The position numbers and the translations under genes were made by a program. A stretch of DNA of 64,000 bases, from assembly GCA_964446655.1 (NCBI GenBank), contig CAYUPL010000007.1:1-64000 (forward strand), given 5' to 3'. Under the pieces are notes generated by a model. The model saw only the letters and a program-made list of their open reading frames with translations, made no database searches and was not told where the DNA came from. This document shows positions 44,702-53,157 of the stretch, piece after piece; the stretch's first letter is position 1, and the number at the start of each line of letters is the position of its first letter. Origin of the DNA: Desulfopila_A sp964446655. Lineage in GTDB: Bacteria; Desulfobacterota; Desulfobulbia; Desulfobulbales; Desulfocapsaceae.

Positions 44702-46393
44702 ATGGCATCAAGCAACAACACCATCCTCATCGTTGATGATGAGGCATCGATACGAAAGCTCTTACGAAGTTATCTTAAAAATTACTCCGTACTGGAAGCC
44801 GGCGACGGTATAGAGGCACTGCAGCTCTTCCGACGCCATAAACCCGATGTCGTCCTCTCCGACATTGTGATGCCGGGCATGGATGGTCTCGAACTCTTTA
44901 AAATACTTCGAGATGAGTCTCCAGATACACCGGTGATCATGCTTTCCGGCGCCGGGTCCGTCAACGATATCATCACCACACTACGCCTGGGCGCCCATAA
45001 TTATCTGGAAAAGCCCCTGCACAACAAAGAAGTGATTATCCATGCTGTGGAGAAAGCCTTTGACTATCTCCGGCTTGAAAGGATCAGAATCAACTACCAG
45101 AGCAATCTTGAACGGGCCGTTGCAGAAAAAACCATCAAGCTCCGGGAAGAACTGCACGCACGAGCCGAAACAGAAGAGGAGCTTGTAAGATCGCAGAAAG
45201 AATGGACCCGAACCTTTGATGCCATCCCCGACCTGATTGCAATCATTGATTCTGATTTCAATATTGTAAAAGCAAACAAGGCCATGCTGAATGCCATGGG
45301 GGGCCGAGAGTCCGCAAACGGCTGTCCCTGTTATTTAAAAATACACGCCGACGGCAAGGTCCCCTCGTTTTGTCCCCATGCTCAGTTTCTTCAGGATGGA
45401 AAACAACATACGGCTGAGGTACACGAAGAGACCCTCGGCGGCTTTTTCGAAATAACCGCCGTGCCCTATTACGGCGAGGACGGCAAGACCCTGATGGGAT
45501 CCGTGCATATTGCCAGGAACATCAACGACAGAAAGACGATGGAAGCCGAGCGGGAAAGGATGCAGGTATCTCTGCTCCATACCCAGAAACTGGAGTCGGT
45601 CGGCCAGCTGGCGGCCGGAATCGCCCATGAAATCAACACCCCGATCCAGTTCGTCAGCTCCAACACCGATTTTCTGGAGGAGTCTTTCAAAGAGATTGAA
45701 ATGCTAATCGCCGAGTATGAGCATCTACTGCAAGCAGTAGAAGAAGGGCCGACTATCAAAAATCTATCCGATAAAGTGGATGCTATCCGGGAAGAGGCGG
45801 ACTGGAACTATCTGGCGGAGGAAATCCCCAAGGCAATCCGGCAAAACAGAGAAGGATTACAAAGAGTCACCTCCATTGTCATGGCAATGAAAGAATTTTC
45901 CCACCCCGGCTCAAAGGAGAAAGAATTACGGAACCTCAACGATATCCTGGAAACCAGCCGAGTCGTGACCAGAAATGAGTGGAAGTATGTCGCCGAGCTG
46001 GAAATGAATCTGGATGAAAATCTGCCGGCCGTAATGTGTTACAGTGACGATATCGGTCAGGTTTTTCTCAATATCATCATCAATGCGGCCCATGCCATCG
46101 AAGAAAAGCTGGGGCGCAATCCCGAAGGCGCCAGGGGCACCATACAGGTTAGCTCGACAGCGACGGATGGTTATGTGGAAGTGACTATACGGGACAGCGG
46201 AACAGGCATCCCCCAGAAATCCCTGCAAAAGATCTTCGATCCCTTCTATACCACGAAAAAAGTGGGCAAAGGCACCGGTCAGGGTCTGGCCATCGCCTGG
46301 AATATCATTACCAACAAACATGGTGGTGAGTTAAGGGTAGAAAGCCGGGAGGGTATCGGCACGACGTTTATAATACGCATTCCCACTTTCTGA
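44702..46393 (+). CDS. REC-PAS histidine kinase
   Basis: 563 residues. Receiver domain first (ILIVDDEAS, acceptor Asp in VVLSDIVMPGMDG, Lys in LEKPL), coiled coil, PAS (200-320; with an odd CPCYLKIHADGKVPSFCPHA segment holding three Cys), kinase core with acceptor His in GIAHEINTP, and ATPase motifs DSGTGIP and GTGQGLAIAW. A receiver upstream of a kinase usually places the protein in the middle of a phosphorelay. I start at ATG 44702, after GAGGCGCC. It converges on the REC-HDOD gene. Confidence 0.9.
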   Translation: MASSNNTILIVDDEASIRKLLRSYLKNYSVLEAGDGIEALQLFRRHKPDVVLSDIVMPGMDGLELFKILRDESPDTPVIMLSGAGSVNDIITTLRLGAHNYLEKPLHNKEVIIHAVEKAFDYLRLERIRINYQSNLERAVAEKTIKLREELHARAETEEELVRSQKEWTRTFDAIPDLIAIIDSDFNIVKANKAMLNAMGGRESANGCPCYLKIHADGKVPSFCPHAQFLQDGKQHTAEVHEETLGGFFEITAVPYYGEDGKTLMGSVHIARNINDRKTMEAERERMQVSLLHTQKLESVGQLAAGIAHEINTPIQFVSSNTDFLEESFKEIEMLIAEYEHLLQAVEEGPTIKNLSDKVDAIREEADWNYLAEEIPKAIRQNREGLQRVTSIVMAMKEFSHPGSKEKELRNLNDILETSRVVTRNEWKYVAELEMNLDENLPAVMCYSDDIGQVFLNIIINAAHAIEEKLGRNPEGARGTIQVSSTATDGYVEVTIRDSGTGIPQKSLQKIFDPFYTTKKVGKGTGQGLAIAWNIITNKHGGELRVESREGIGTTFIIRIPTF

Positions 46394-46486
46394 AGTAACT
46401 ATCCAGGCGCTGCGAGTAATGCCCTGTGAGAACCACGACATTTTTTTATGGACTGAGATGGTGGTGGCGGAACAGAGGCAAAAGAG

Positions 46487-47707
46487 CTACTCCGCAGTAT
46501 CATGTTCCTCCATTTGCGCCCGGCAGATTTCCTGCCATGATTCGATCTTTTCTTGTAGCCCTATTGCAGTAATATACTCCTCATTGAGTACTGGTGGCGA
46601 GCCGACAACCTCCTCCGCAGCGTAGGTATAATACCCGGCATCAGCGAAATGAACGGCAAGCGTGGCTGTGAATACCTCAACGGGATATTCTTCCAACAGG
46701 TGATGAAAGGCGACAGCCTCGACAATTGTGGAATTAAAACCCCATAAACCAACCAGGTATCCACCTATCTGGCAGTGGGTCGACTGCAGAATGTCGTGCT
46801 CGGCCTGAAAAAGGGCAAGGCTTTCGGCTACAGCCCTCTGCCTGACGTTTTCGTACTTTTCCTCCAGTCTGGAAAAGAGTATCAACTTGCCGATGTCATG
46901 AAGCAACCCTGCTATCATGACATCACCGGCAAGTGTTTTGTTACCGGTTTCCTCCATGACAATCTTACGGGCGAGAATCCCCACCGTCATGCTGTGCCTC
47001 CAGAGGGTGTCGATATATCCTGGATTTTTGCTGTTTTTCATTTCCGAAAAAATCTGTACTCCCAGCACCAGCGCCTTAATGGTGTCGAGACCCAGCAGGG
47101 TAACCGCTCGCTCGGTTGTTTCCACCTTCTGGTAAAGACCGAAAAAAGAAGAGTTAACAAGCTGCAGGACCTTGGCGGTCATGGCAATATCCTGACTGAC
47201 TATCTTTGCTATGTCACCGATGACCACCTCGGGATCCTGGAGTTTCTTCTGCATTTTCTCGTACATGGAAGGAAGACTGGGCAGACTGTCTATCTCCGAG
47301 ACAATACATTTCAGCTCCTCATTATTCAACAAACTATGCAGAACGCTTGATCTGTGCAGGATATTTTTCAGTATTTCAGGGTCACAGGGCTTAGCAAGAA
47401 ACTGGTGCACCACATTGACGCACTGCATGACCGCCGCTTCATCGGCCTGGCCGGTCAGCATGATCCTGATGGTATGGGGATGTTTGTTCTTGACCTCGGT
47501 GAGCAGGTCGGCTCCATTCATTCCGGGCATGCGCATGTCGGAAACCACTATTTCAAAGGATTTCTCGCCCATCATCTGCAGAGCCTCGGTCGCTCCTTCG
47601 GCAAAGCTGACGTCGAACTCATTTCGCATCGGACGGAGCATTCTCCGCAGACCATCAAGGATATTGGTATCGTCATCAACAAACAGGATACATTTTTTTG
47701 CCGTCAT
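46487..47707 (-). CDS. Response regulator with HDOD domain
   Basis: 406 residues. Receiver domain (ILFVDDDTN; acceptor Asp in VVSDMRMPGMNG; Lys in LAKPC), then an HDOD domain (about 145-340) with ALTLLG-like VTLLGLDTIKALVLG and an intact LLHDIGKLILF. HDOD proteins regulate development, motility or c-di-GMP signalling, usually without confirmed catalysis. ATG 47707 has GGAG upstream; a GTG at 47722 is possible. It follows the REC/HD-GYP-like gene by 24 bases on the same strand, so both regulators are made together. Confidence 0.92.
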   Translation of the reverse strand: MTAKKCILFVDDDTNILDGLRRMLRPMRNEFDVSFAEGATEALQMMGEKSFEIVVSDMRMPGMNGADLLTEVKNKHPHTIRIMLTGQADEAAVMQCVNVVHQFLAKPCDPEILKNILHRSSVLHSLLNNEELKCIVSEIDSLPSLPSMYEKMQKKLQDPEVVIGDIAKIVSQDIAMTAKVLQLVNSSFFGLYQKVETTERAVTLLGLDTIKALVLGVQIFSEMKNSKNPGYIDTLWRHSMTVGILARKIVMEETGNKTLAGDVMIAGLLHDIGKLILFSRLEEKYENVRQRAVAESLALFQAEHDILQSTHCQIGGYLVGLWGFNSTIVEAVAFHHLLEEYPVEVFTATLAVHFADAGYYTYAAEEVVGSPPVLNEEYITAIGLQEKIESWQEICRAQMEEHDTAE

Positions 47708-47731
47708 AATATCACGCTCCACAGCACTATG

Positions 47732-48868
47732 TTATCTTTCGATCTGTCGGACGCAGACCGGTTCCCGTACCCCGACCTTATGGGAAAAATTCCGCAGTCC
47801 CTGCAGAACCGCCCAGGAAATCTCCTGGCCTTTCGGTATAAGCATGGCGCCATTTTTGGCGATGATATCTTCCTCTGCCACCATGCCGATGGTGACATCC
47901 TTGACCGCCAGGCGGGAAATAATCGTCACTCCCTCAACTCGTTTGATTTTTTTCAGAAGAGAAAACATCTCAGGATTGTAGGCATCCTGCAGCGCCTTCA
48001 TCTTCTGTAATGCCTCATCATGTTTATTCCCCTGGAGGAGAAGCAGATCATAATCAACGGCGATCCGCAAAAGCTGGGCACCGGTTTTGATATCCTCGTC
48101 AAGTGCTTCATCAGCGGACAACTCCATAAAACCGCGCAGCTGATGGGCAATCATTGCGGCGATATCTTCAATCCGTGGGATGTTTTCAAGCAAAGCAGCG
48201 CCAACTCGGGGATGGTTAGCAAACATGGCCTGCTCATCCTCGTCCAGTTCAAGGTTCTCCAAACGTTTGAGAAGTATGGCGGAAGGAAGGCTTATACAAC
48301 CGATTTGGGCAATTAAAGAGGCAATTTCATACTTCCAGGCGGCATTGAGTTGAAGGCCTTCGGCAAGAGCCGCCACGATTGCACTCACCCGACGACTGCT
48401 ACTGAAAGCAGTAGGGTTCGCAAGACCGAGAAGCTCGGCAAGAACCATGACACTGCCCTTGAGCGTCTTATCGAGTAGCTCTCTTTCGGCAGTGACAAGA
48501 CGATATTGCCGTTGAGCAAGAGCCAGGGAAGTGAAAAGAGTGGCCGCGGAGCATGGCTTGGTGAGAAAACGGAATATCTGCCCCTTATTGACGGCTTCCG
48601 TTGCCGTCTCCTGATCCGCGTTGCCTGTCAGCATCAGGCGCACGGTATCGGGGAAGGCCTCTTTTACCTGAGACAACAGTTGCACGCCATCCATGCCCGG
48701 CATTCGCATATCAGAGACGATAACGGAAAACGGCCCGTTATCCTTGAGCACTTGCAGAGCCTCTTGTCCACTGGCTGCCGTCCTCACCGTGAAGCGCTTG
48801 CGCAGCTGCCTCTCCAGGGATTCCAGTACGTTTGGTTCATCGTCTACAAGTAAAATAGTATCCGTCAT
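47732..48868 (-). CDS. Response regulator with degenerate HD-GYP domain
   Basis: 378 residues. Receiver (ILLVDDEPN; Asp in VIVSDMRMPGMDG; Lys in LTKPC) followed by a helical domain laid out like the HD-GYP c-di-GMP phosphodiesterases of the RpfG type: the position of HDIGK is AQIGCISLP, and a HPRVGAALLENIP stretch matches the HP-x-x-G part. The metal-binding His-Asp and GYP residues are lost, so it should be catalytically dead and act by protein contact or ligand binding. The last 60 residues form a small extra domain. Operon with the REC-HDOD gene. Confidence 0.85.
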   Translation of the reverse strand: MTDTILLVDDEPNVLESLERQLRKRFTVRTAASGQEALQVLKDNGPFSVIVSDMRMPGMDGVQLLSQVKEAFPDTVRLMLTGNADQETATEAVNKGQIFRFLTKPCSAATLFTSLALAQRQYRLVTAERELLDKTLKGSVMVLAELLGLANPTAFSSSRRVSAIVAALAEGLQLNAAWKYEIASLIAQIGCISLPSAILLKRLENLELDEDEQAMFANHPRVGAALLENIPRIEDIAAMIAHQLRGFMELSADEALDEDIKTGAQLLRIAVDYDLLLLQGNKHDEALQKMKALQDAYNPEMFSLLKKIKRVEGVTIISRLAVKDVTIGMVAEEDIIAKNGAMLIPKGQEISWAVLQGLRNFSHKVGVREPVCVRQIER

Positions 48869-49261
48869 GGTGTGCTAAGTATTCGTGAAAGGCTCCGGGA
48901 CCGATTGCGAGAGACCGAACGGCAGAGGTGCAACCATTCCCGCTTGCCGATTGGTTCATTGCGTTGATTTAGCCGGATTATATCGCAATGTTTGCTATAA
49001 ATGCAAATAATTATGAGGCCCTGCGACCGGTGTATTGACGTGCGGAGGTATCTCTGTTTTCTCTCCCATGCAGATTCTGCAAGAGAAACTATCCTGTTAA
49101 ATTGTGTTTACTTGTCAATTGCTGTCGAAAATAATATAGCCGGAGATGCTCTTTGGCGTGCACTATGATATACTATTTTAGTACAGTCGAGCTTGGATTT
49201 GTTTTTCTTGAATTGGCTTGTAATTATCATATCTCAACAGACTCACAACAGGAAGTATGCA
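48869..49261. other. 393-base divergent gap before the cobalamin-binding gene
   Basis: No gene. It contains the forward promoter listed at 49112 and an 11-base palindrome GCAGATTCTGC at 49070-49080. I looked for the B12-riboswitch core GCCACTG and found none. Confidence 0.5.
49112..49140 (+). promoter_or_regulatory. Sigma-70-like promoter of the cobalamin-binding gene
   Basis: TTGTCA, 17 bases and TATAGC, about 120 bases before the start codon. Confidence 0.45.
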
Positions 49262-50377
49262 ATGTCTGCAAATATTGATGCACTCATAGCGAGCGTCGAG
49301 GATCTCCCCCGGGTGCCCTTAGCCGGAGCTACCGCCTACCGGAACATGAGAGTGGAGCTGACCGGCTATGTTGATGAAACCATGATGGCGGCCGAATCCA
49401 TAGGCAATCTGATCGGCGGTAATGATCCCCAGATCATGTATGATAACCATCGTCACCATGCCTCCTTCATGCTGACGGTATTCTACATCGGCAATTATGA
49501 GCTGCTTGCCCGGACATTGCCATGGGTCTACCGCGCCTATTTCTCCCACAATTTCTCCTACGACTATTTCAAGGTGGAGTTGCAGACCTGGATAGCGGCC
49601 CTGCACAAATGTATCGAACCCGCTCTTACAACGGAGATCATCAGCATTTACTCCTGGATGCTGGACAAGCATGAACAAATAGTTCAAATATCACAAGAGT
49701 ATACCGAATCTGACATTCCAGTTGAGACAGACTGGCTTGCAAGAAAGGATGACTTTCTTACAGCTCTGCTGGAAGGAGATCGGCATCACTGTGTCGCCAT
49801 CGCAGAACACTCGGTGTCAACGGCCGAAGAGTTGCAGCAGTTCTACCTGCAGGTCATCCAGCCGGCCATGTACGAGATTGGCAGACTATGGGAAAATGGC
49901 GTAATTTCCGTGGCCCAGGAACATCTGGCCTCGGCCATTGTCGCCAGGGTCATGGCCTCGATAAACAGTATTGACATTCAGGAGAAACTTTCCAGGGGGA
50001 AAGCGGTCATCGCCGCCGGCCCAGGCGAATACCATGAAATCGGCGCCTGGATGATTTCCGATCTCCTGGAACATGACGGCTGGCGGATTCGCTATCTCGG
50101 CGCCAACATCCCCTTAGCTGATCTGCTTGATTTGCTGCACAAATTTCAACCGGAAATTCTGGTGCTATCCGTCACCATGCCTTTCAATATATTACCGGCA
50201 AGGGAAACTGTTACCGCGGTGAGAAACGATCACAACCTCAGCAAGGTTCGTATTATGGTAGGCGGACGTGTCTTTAATGATATTGACGGCCTCTGGCAGT
50301 CTACCGGAGCACACGGTTGCAGTGCTAATGTCGCAGGAGCGGTCAAACTTGCGCGAACATGGTGCGGCAATGGTTGA
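49262..50377 (+). CDS. Cobalamin-binding sensor-type protein
   Basis: 371 residues. The N-terminal 155 residues are helical and unassigned. Residues 160-240 look like the B12-binding four-helix cap (MYEIGRLWENGVISVAQEHLAS), and 245-371 are a Rossmann-like B12 domain with E-x-H-x-x-G in GEYHEIGAWM, then LGANIPLADLL and VGGRVF. The E in place of the D of the enzyme motif D-x-H-x-x-G is seen in regulatory proteins such as CarH. There is no catalytic or DNA-binding domain, so it probably senses cobalamin (possibly light or redox) and signals to a partner. AGGAAG precedes ATG. It overlaps the next gene by eight bases. Confidence 0.85.
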   Translation: MSANIDALIASVEDLPRVPLAGATAYRNMRVELTGYVDETMMAAESIGNLIGGNDPQIMYDNHRHHASFMLTVFYIGNYELLARTLPWVYRAYFSHNFSYDYFKVELQTWIAALHKCIEPALTTEIISIYSWMLDKHEQIVQISQEYTESDIPVETDWLARKDDFLTALLEGDRHHCVAIAEHSVSTAEELQQFYLQVIQPAMYEIGRLWENGVISVAQEHLASAIVARVMASINSIDIQEKLSRGKAVIAAGPGEYHEIGAWMISDLLEHDGWRIRYLGANIPLADLLDLLHKFQPEILVLSVTMPFNILPARETVTAVRNDHNLSKVRIMVGGRVFNDIDGLWQSTGAHGCSANVAGAVKLARTWCGNG

Positions 50378-50996
50378 AAATCTGACCTTGATGAAGCAGC
50401 ACAGTGATCTGATCGAACAGTTTTTGACAACGACCGACCTCCTGTTTGTGCTGGTTCTTGACCGGGAACTTGTCATAAAAGAGCATAATGAGTGCTTCAA
50501 GAAACTGCTCCAATTGCGGCACGATTGCCTGGGGGAGCAGTTGCTCTCCTTTCTCTCCCCTCCAAGCCTGGATATACTGCCGCTAGCTCAACACCATAAC
50601 CAACTGTCGACAACGCTTCTTTTCAGAGCAAAGGATGCTTCGCTGCTGCGGCTTCGCTGCCGGATTTTAAAAACAGCCGATGACGGCTACCTCATTCTCG
50701 GGGGACATCTAATGATGGCTCCTGACCATATCCTCCAGGAAATGACTGCTTTAACAAATGAAATGGCCAATATGGCCCGGGAACTCCATCGGAAAAACAG
50801 GGACCTTGTCGAGGCGCAGGCAAAAATCAAAACACTGAGCGGTATTATCCCCATCTGCTCACATTGCAAAGAGATCCGCGACGACAAAGGGTACTGGAAT
50901 CAGCTGGAAAAATTCATCTCAGAGCACTCCGAGGCCCAATTCAGCCACGCCATTTGCGATAAATGCCTGAAGAAATATTATCCGGAGATGGACTAA
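50370..50996 (+). CDS. PAS protein with C-terminal four-Cys domain
   Basis: 208 residues. PAS-like domain at 10-120 (LLFVLVLDRELVIKEHNECF), coiled coil at 125-155, and a tail with C-x2-C ... C-x2-C (IIPICSHCKEIRDDKGYW then HAICDKCLKKYYP). This tail recurs after receiver or PAS domains in many deltaproteobacterial signalling proteins, with unknown function; the Cys pattern suggests zinc. The start ATG overlaps the end of the cobalamin-binding gene, so the two are translated together and likely work as a pair. Confidence 0.82.
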   Translation: MVENLTLMKQHSDLIEQFLTTTDLLFVLVLDRELVIKEHNECFKKLLQLRHDCLGEQLLSFLSPPSLDILPLAQHHNQLSTTLLFRAKDASLLRLRCRILKTADDGYLILGGHLMMAPDHILQEMTALTNEMANMARELHRKNRDLVEAQAKIKTLSGIIPICSHCKEIRDDKGYWNQLEKFISEHSEAQFSHAICDKCLKKYYPEMD

Positions 50997-51009
50997 GCCG
51001 GATTTCTCA
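50997..51009. repeat. Dispersed CCGGATTTCTCA element, copy 1
   Basis: Contains the 12-mer CCGGATTTCTCA, found again at 52046-52057 and inverted at 56607-56618; all are in gene-free sequence. Confidence 0.5.
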
Positions 51010-51223
51010 AGCCCGTAAACACTATTTTACTCTCCTTTTTACCGCCTTTTATTGGCAAAACATGAAAGTTTTGCTATGTCTGCAAGTCTTTTTTAGAAAG
51101 CCGCCTTGCCGTTCCCGGATTCGGTATGGATCCCAGGTAAGATCGAAAATTTCTCTCGGTGATAAACAAGACTTGTCCCCCGATCGTTCCTCATCAGTAT
51201 GGCGCAAATCTCCGGCAGATCGG

Positions 51224-51691
51224 CTATCCCCGTCCCCGATAATTTGATACACCCTGATCTGGAATCCAGAGACCGTGAGGCGGCTCTCCTGTCTGATAAA
51301 ATACATCGATCGGAATACCGCCGCGTGGATACCAGTATCCACCAATGCGCAGCCATTCCGGTTCGATACAGGCGATAAGCCGGCGGGCGATTGAGATAGT
51401 GCAATCCTCGTGAAAGGAGCCGTGGTTGCGGAAAGAGGTGAGAAAAAGTTTCAGAGATTTGCTTTCAACCAGCCATTCTCCCGGTAGATAGTCAATGACG
51501 ATATGGGCAAAGTCCGGTTGACCGGTAATGGGACAGAGGGAGGTGAACTCCGGAGTGGTAAAACGTACCACATGGGACACGCCCTTCTGAGGATTCGGTA
51601 CTCTTTCCAGAAGAGCGTGGTCCGGACTTTCCGGAATGTCGGCTTTGCCACCCAGTTGGGTGAGATTGCCGTAAATGGTTTGGTCGGTCAT
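51224..51691 (-). CDS. queF: NADPH-dependent 7-cyano-7-deazaguanine reductase
   Basis: 155 residues, the short single-domain QueF type. Active-site Cys in FTSLCPITGQPDF, the QueF motif ESKSLKLFLTSFRNHG, and catalytic Asp/His nearby in HEDC. It reduces preQ0 to preQ1 in queuosine biosynthesis. AGGAG precedes ATG. No other queuosine gene and no preQ1 riboswitch is visible in the flanking sequence. Confidence 0.95.
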   Translation of the reverse strand: MTDQTIYGNLTQLGGKADIPESPDHALLERVPNPQKGVSHVVRFTTPEFTSLCPITGQPDFAHIVIDYLPGEWLVESKSLKLFLTSFRNHGSFHEDCTISIARRLIACIEPEWLRIGGYWYPRGGIPIDVFYQTGEPPHGLWIPDQGVSNYRGRG

Positions 51692-51836
51692 TCTTTCTTC
51701 TCCTGTTGTACACTGCAGTTGCTTGCTGTCAAAAAAGTCACGAACAGAGCCACCAGTTCCACCATGAACTCGTCATGTTCCGACAAATCGTTATTCCCCT
51801 TACCACGAAATCGCACCATAAATATCACATCGTATT

Positions 51837-52013
51837 CTATCGAATCATGCTTATCTTGTCGCGCAGTAGTGAGCGCTGCTCGCCTACAAACCTAAAGGGA
51901 CCACTCTTATTTTCCGGGACTTCGACGACACCATGTATATCGTTCATAAAGACCTGTCCGACCGGCTCTGGGGAGACTCGGCCATCAAGACATTCTCTTG
52001 ATTTCTCCTTCAT
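51837..52013 (-). CDS. Possible 58-residue protein
   Basis: An ATG-initiated frame with a protein-like composition (RVSPEPVGQVFMNDIHG then VEVPENKSGPFRFVGEQRSL). It lies 145 bases upstream of queF on the same strand. The ribosome site is weak (GAGACAATGGA). I recognise no family; it may be a fragment of a longer decayed gene. Confidence 0.3.
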   Translation of the reverse strand: MKEKSRECLDGRVSPEPVGQVFMNDIHGVVEVPENKSGPFRFVGEQRSLLRDKISMIR

Positions 52014-52045
52014 TCCATTGTCTCTATTTTCAGTTGAGCCCTAGC

Positions 52046-52057
52046 CCGGATTTCTCA
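52046..52057. repeat. Dispersed CCGGATTTCTCA element, copy 2
   Basis: Within TAGCCCGGATTTCTCAT; 15 of 16 bases from TAGCCCGG onward match the inverted copy near 56.6 kb. Confidence 0.55.
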
Positions 52058-52242
52058 TGAACATTGTGCCGATTTTCAACAAATTAATGACATTTCAATA
52101 TGTTCAAGCAGTATTCTGTTATATGAAAATCATACACAATGTTCACCGAAGGCCAGGCGATCTTACCGTGCCCGGAGTCTCACTTCGCTCGCTACCTGCA
52201 GCGTTGCCAGCAAGATATAATGGCTTTTAGCCCGGCAGGCTC

Positions 52243-52255
52243 GTGCAATTTCCGG
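52243..52255. repeat. Dispersed 13-mer GTGCAATTTCCGG, copy 2
   Basis: Identical to 29438-29450. Confidence 0.5.
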
Positions 52256-52272
52256 TTTAGAAAATACTGATA

Positions 52273-53157
52273 TTAATTTCTTCCTTTACCTCCGCTATTG
52301 CCGCCACCGGCATTGTCGCTACCTCTACCGCCGGCATTACCGCCACCAGCATTACCATCAGCATTACCACCGGCATTACCACCGGCATTGTCGCCGCCTC
52401 TACCACCCGCATTGCCGCTGTTACCACCTTTATTTCCACCGGCATTGCTGTTACTGTTTGCATTTCCTGCCCCACCGCTGTTTCCAGGACCGCCTTTACC
52501 GCCTACCGAAGCTCCGTCTCTACCACTGCTGAGACCGGCAGTGCCGGAAATATTGCCTCGTGCTGATTTATCCGGGCCTTTTCCACGGTCTATGCCCAAT
52601 CCTTGATTAGAGCTGCCGACACCACCATGTACGCCGAGACCATGTCCTTTAGCCAAACCGTTTCTGGTATTGCGGGCAGTGGCTTCCGCCAATTCCTGTT
52701 CGGAGAATTCCATCCCTCCTCTTTTATGGCCAAGCCCGAGGGTTGACGGATGTACCCCAAGTTCATGGGCGATATCCCCCCATCCCATTCCGGAGGTCCG
52801 CATTGCCTCGATATCGGCTTCTATAACACCGGTTACGGCGGAGAGTGCCTCCTGGTAGGTTTCTTCGAGCGCCTGCACTTCAGCGAGTTCTTCATCGGTT
52901 GGTTCCTCTCCCAGCGCATCGAGTGCTTCCTGGTAATCATCAAACGCCTGCTGCACATCATCATCACTCAAGGCAGCTTCATCTGCAAGTTGCGACGCGT
53001 GTGCCGCTTGAGCAGGATTGTCATAATAGCTTTCCTCGTTGTCCGTAAATTCATCGGCACTAACCATTGAAGTTGAAAACACTGCCAGCACAATTGCCGC
53101 CAGTCCCAATAGCAGCATTTGAGCCGGTCTCTTGCCGGATAGCTGTAAGCTTTTCAT
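52273..53157 (-). CDS. Exported Gly/Asn-rich repeat protein of an ECF sigma operon
   Basis: 294 residues. Signal peptide (cleavage near VSADE), an acidic helical middle (residues 40-120, many Glu/Asp/Ala), a short segment GMGWGDIAHELGVHPSTLGLGH near residue 125 that recurs in exported proteins of related bacteria, then about 90 residues of glycine-asparagine repeats (GNAGG, GGRGGDN) at the C-terminus. The repeat DNA is tandemly repetitive. The low-complexity tail suggests an extended surface or matrix segment. Its start overlaps the TPR gene by four bases, making it the third gene of the sigma factor operon and its likely effector. Confidence 0.85.
   Translation of the reverse strand: MKSLQLSGKRPAQMLLLGLAAIVLAVFSTSMVSADEFTDNEESYYDNPAQAAHASQLADEAALSDDDVQQAFDDYQEALDALGEEPTDEELAEVQALEETYQEALSAVTGVIEADIEAMRTSGMGWGDIAHELGVHPSTLGLGHKRGGMEFSEQELAEATARNTRNGLAKGHGLGVHGGVGSSNQGLGIDRGKGPDKSARGNISGTAGLSSGRDGASVGGKGGPGNSGGAGNANSNSNAGGNKGGNSGNAGGRGGDNAGGNAGGNADGNAGGGNAGGRGSDNAGGGNSGGKGRN

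Larger units (their letters stand above)
51692..52272. other. 581-base gap with dispersed repeats and one possible small gene
   Basis: Between queF and the Gly-rich protein gene. It holds a 58-codon minus-strand frame and, at 52041-52260, a block beginning TAGCCCGGATTTCTCA and ending TAGCCCGGCAGGCTCGTGCAATTTCCGG, whose two ends share TAGCCCGG. The block looks like a small repeat-bounded element, but I see no transposase or clear terminal inversion. Confidence 0.5.

Noticed and set aside
48869..49261. Cobalamin riboswitch before the B12-binding gene
   Set aside because: No GCCACTG core or B12-box-like paired region was found in the gap.
52290..52460. CRISPR-like regular repeats
   Set aside because: The repeats are codon-phased glycine/asparagine units inside the exported protein gene, with no spacers of constant length.
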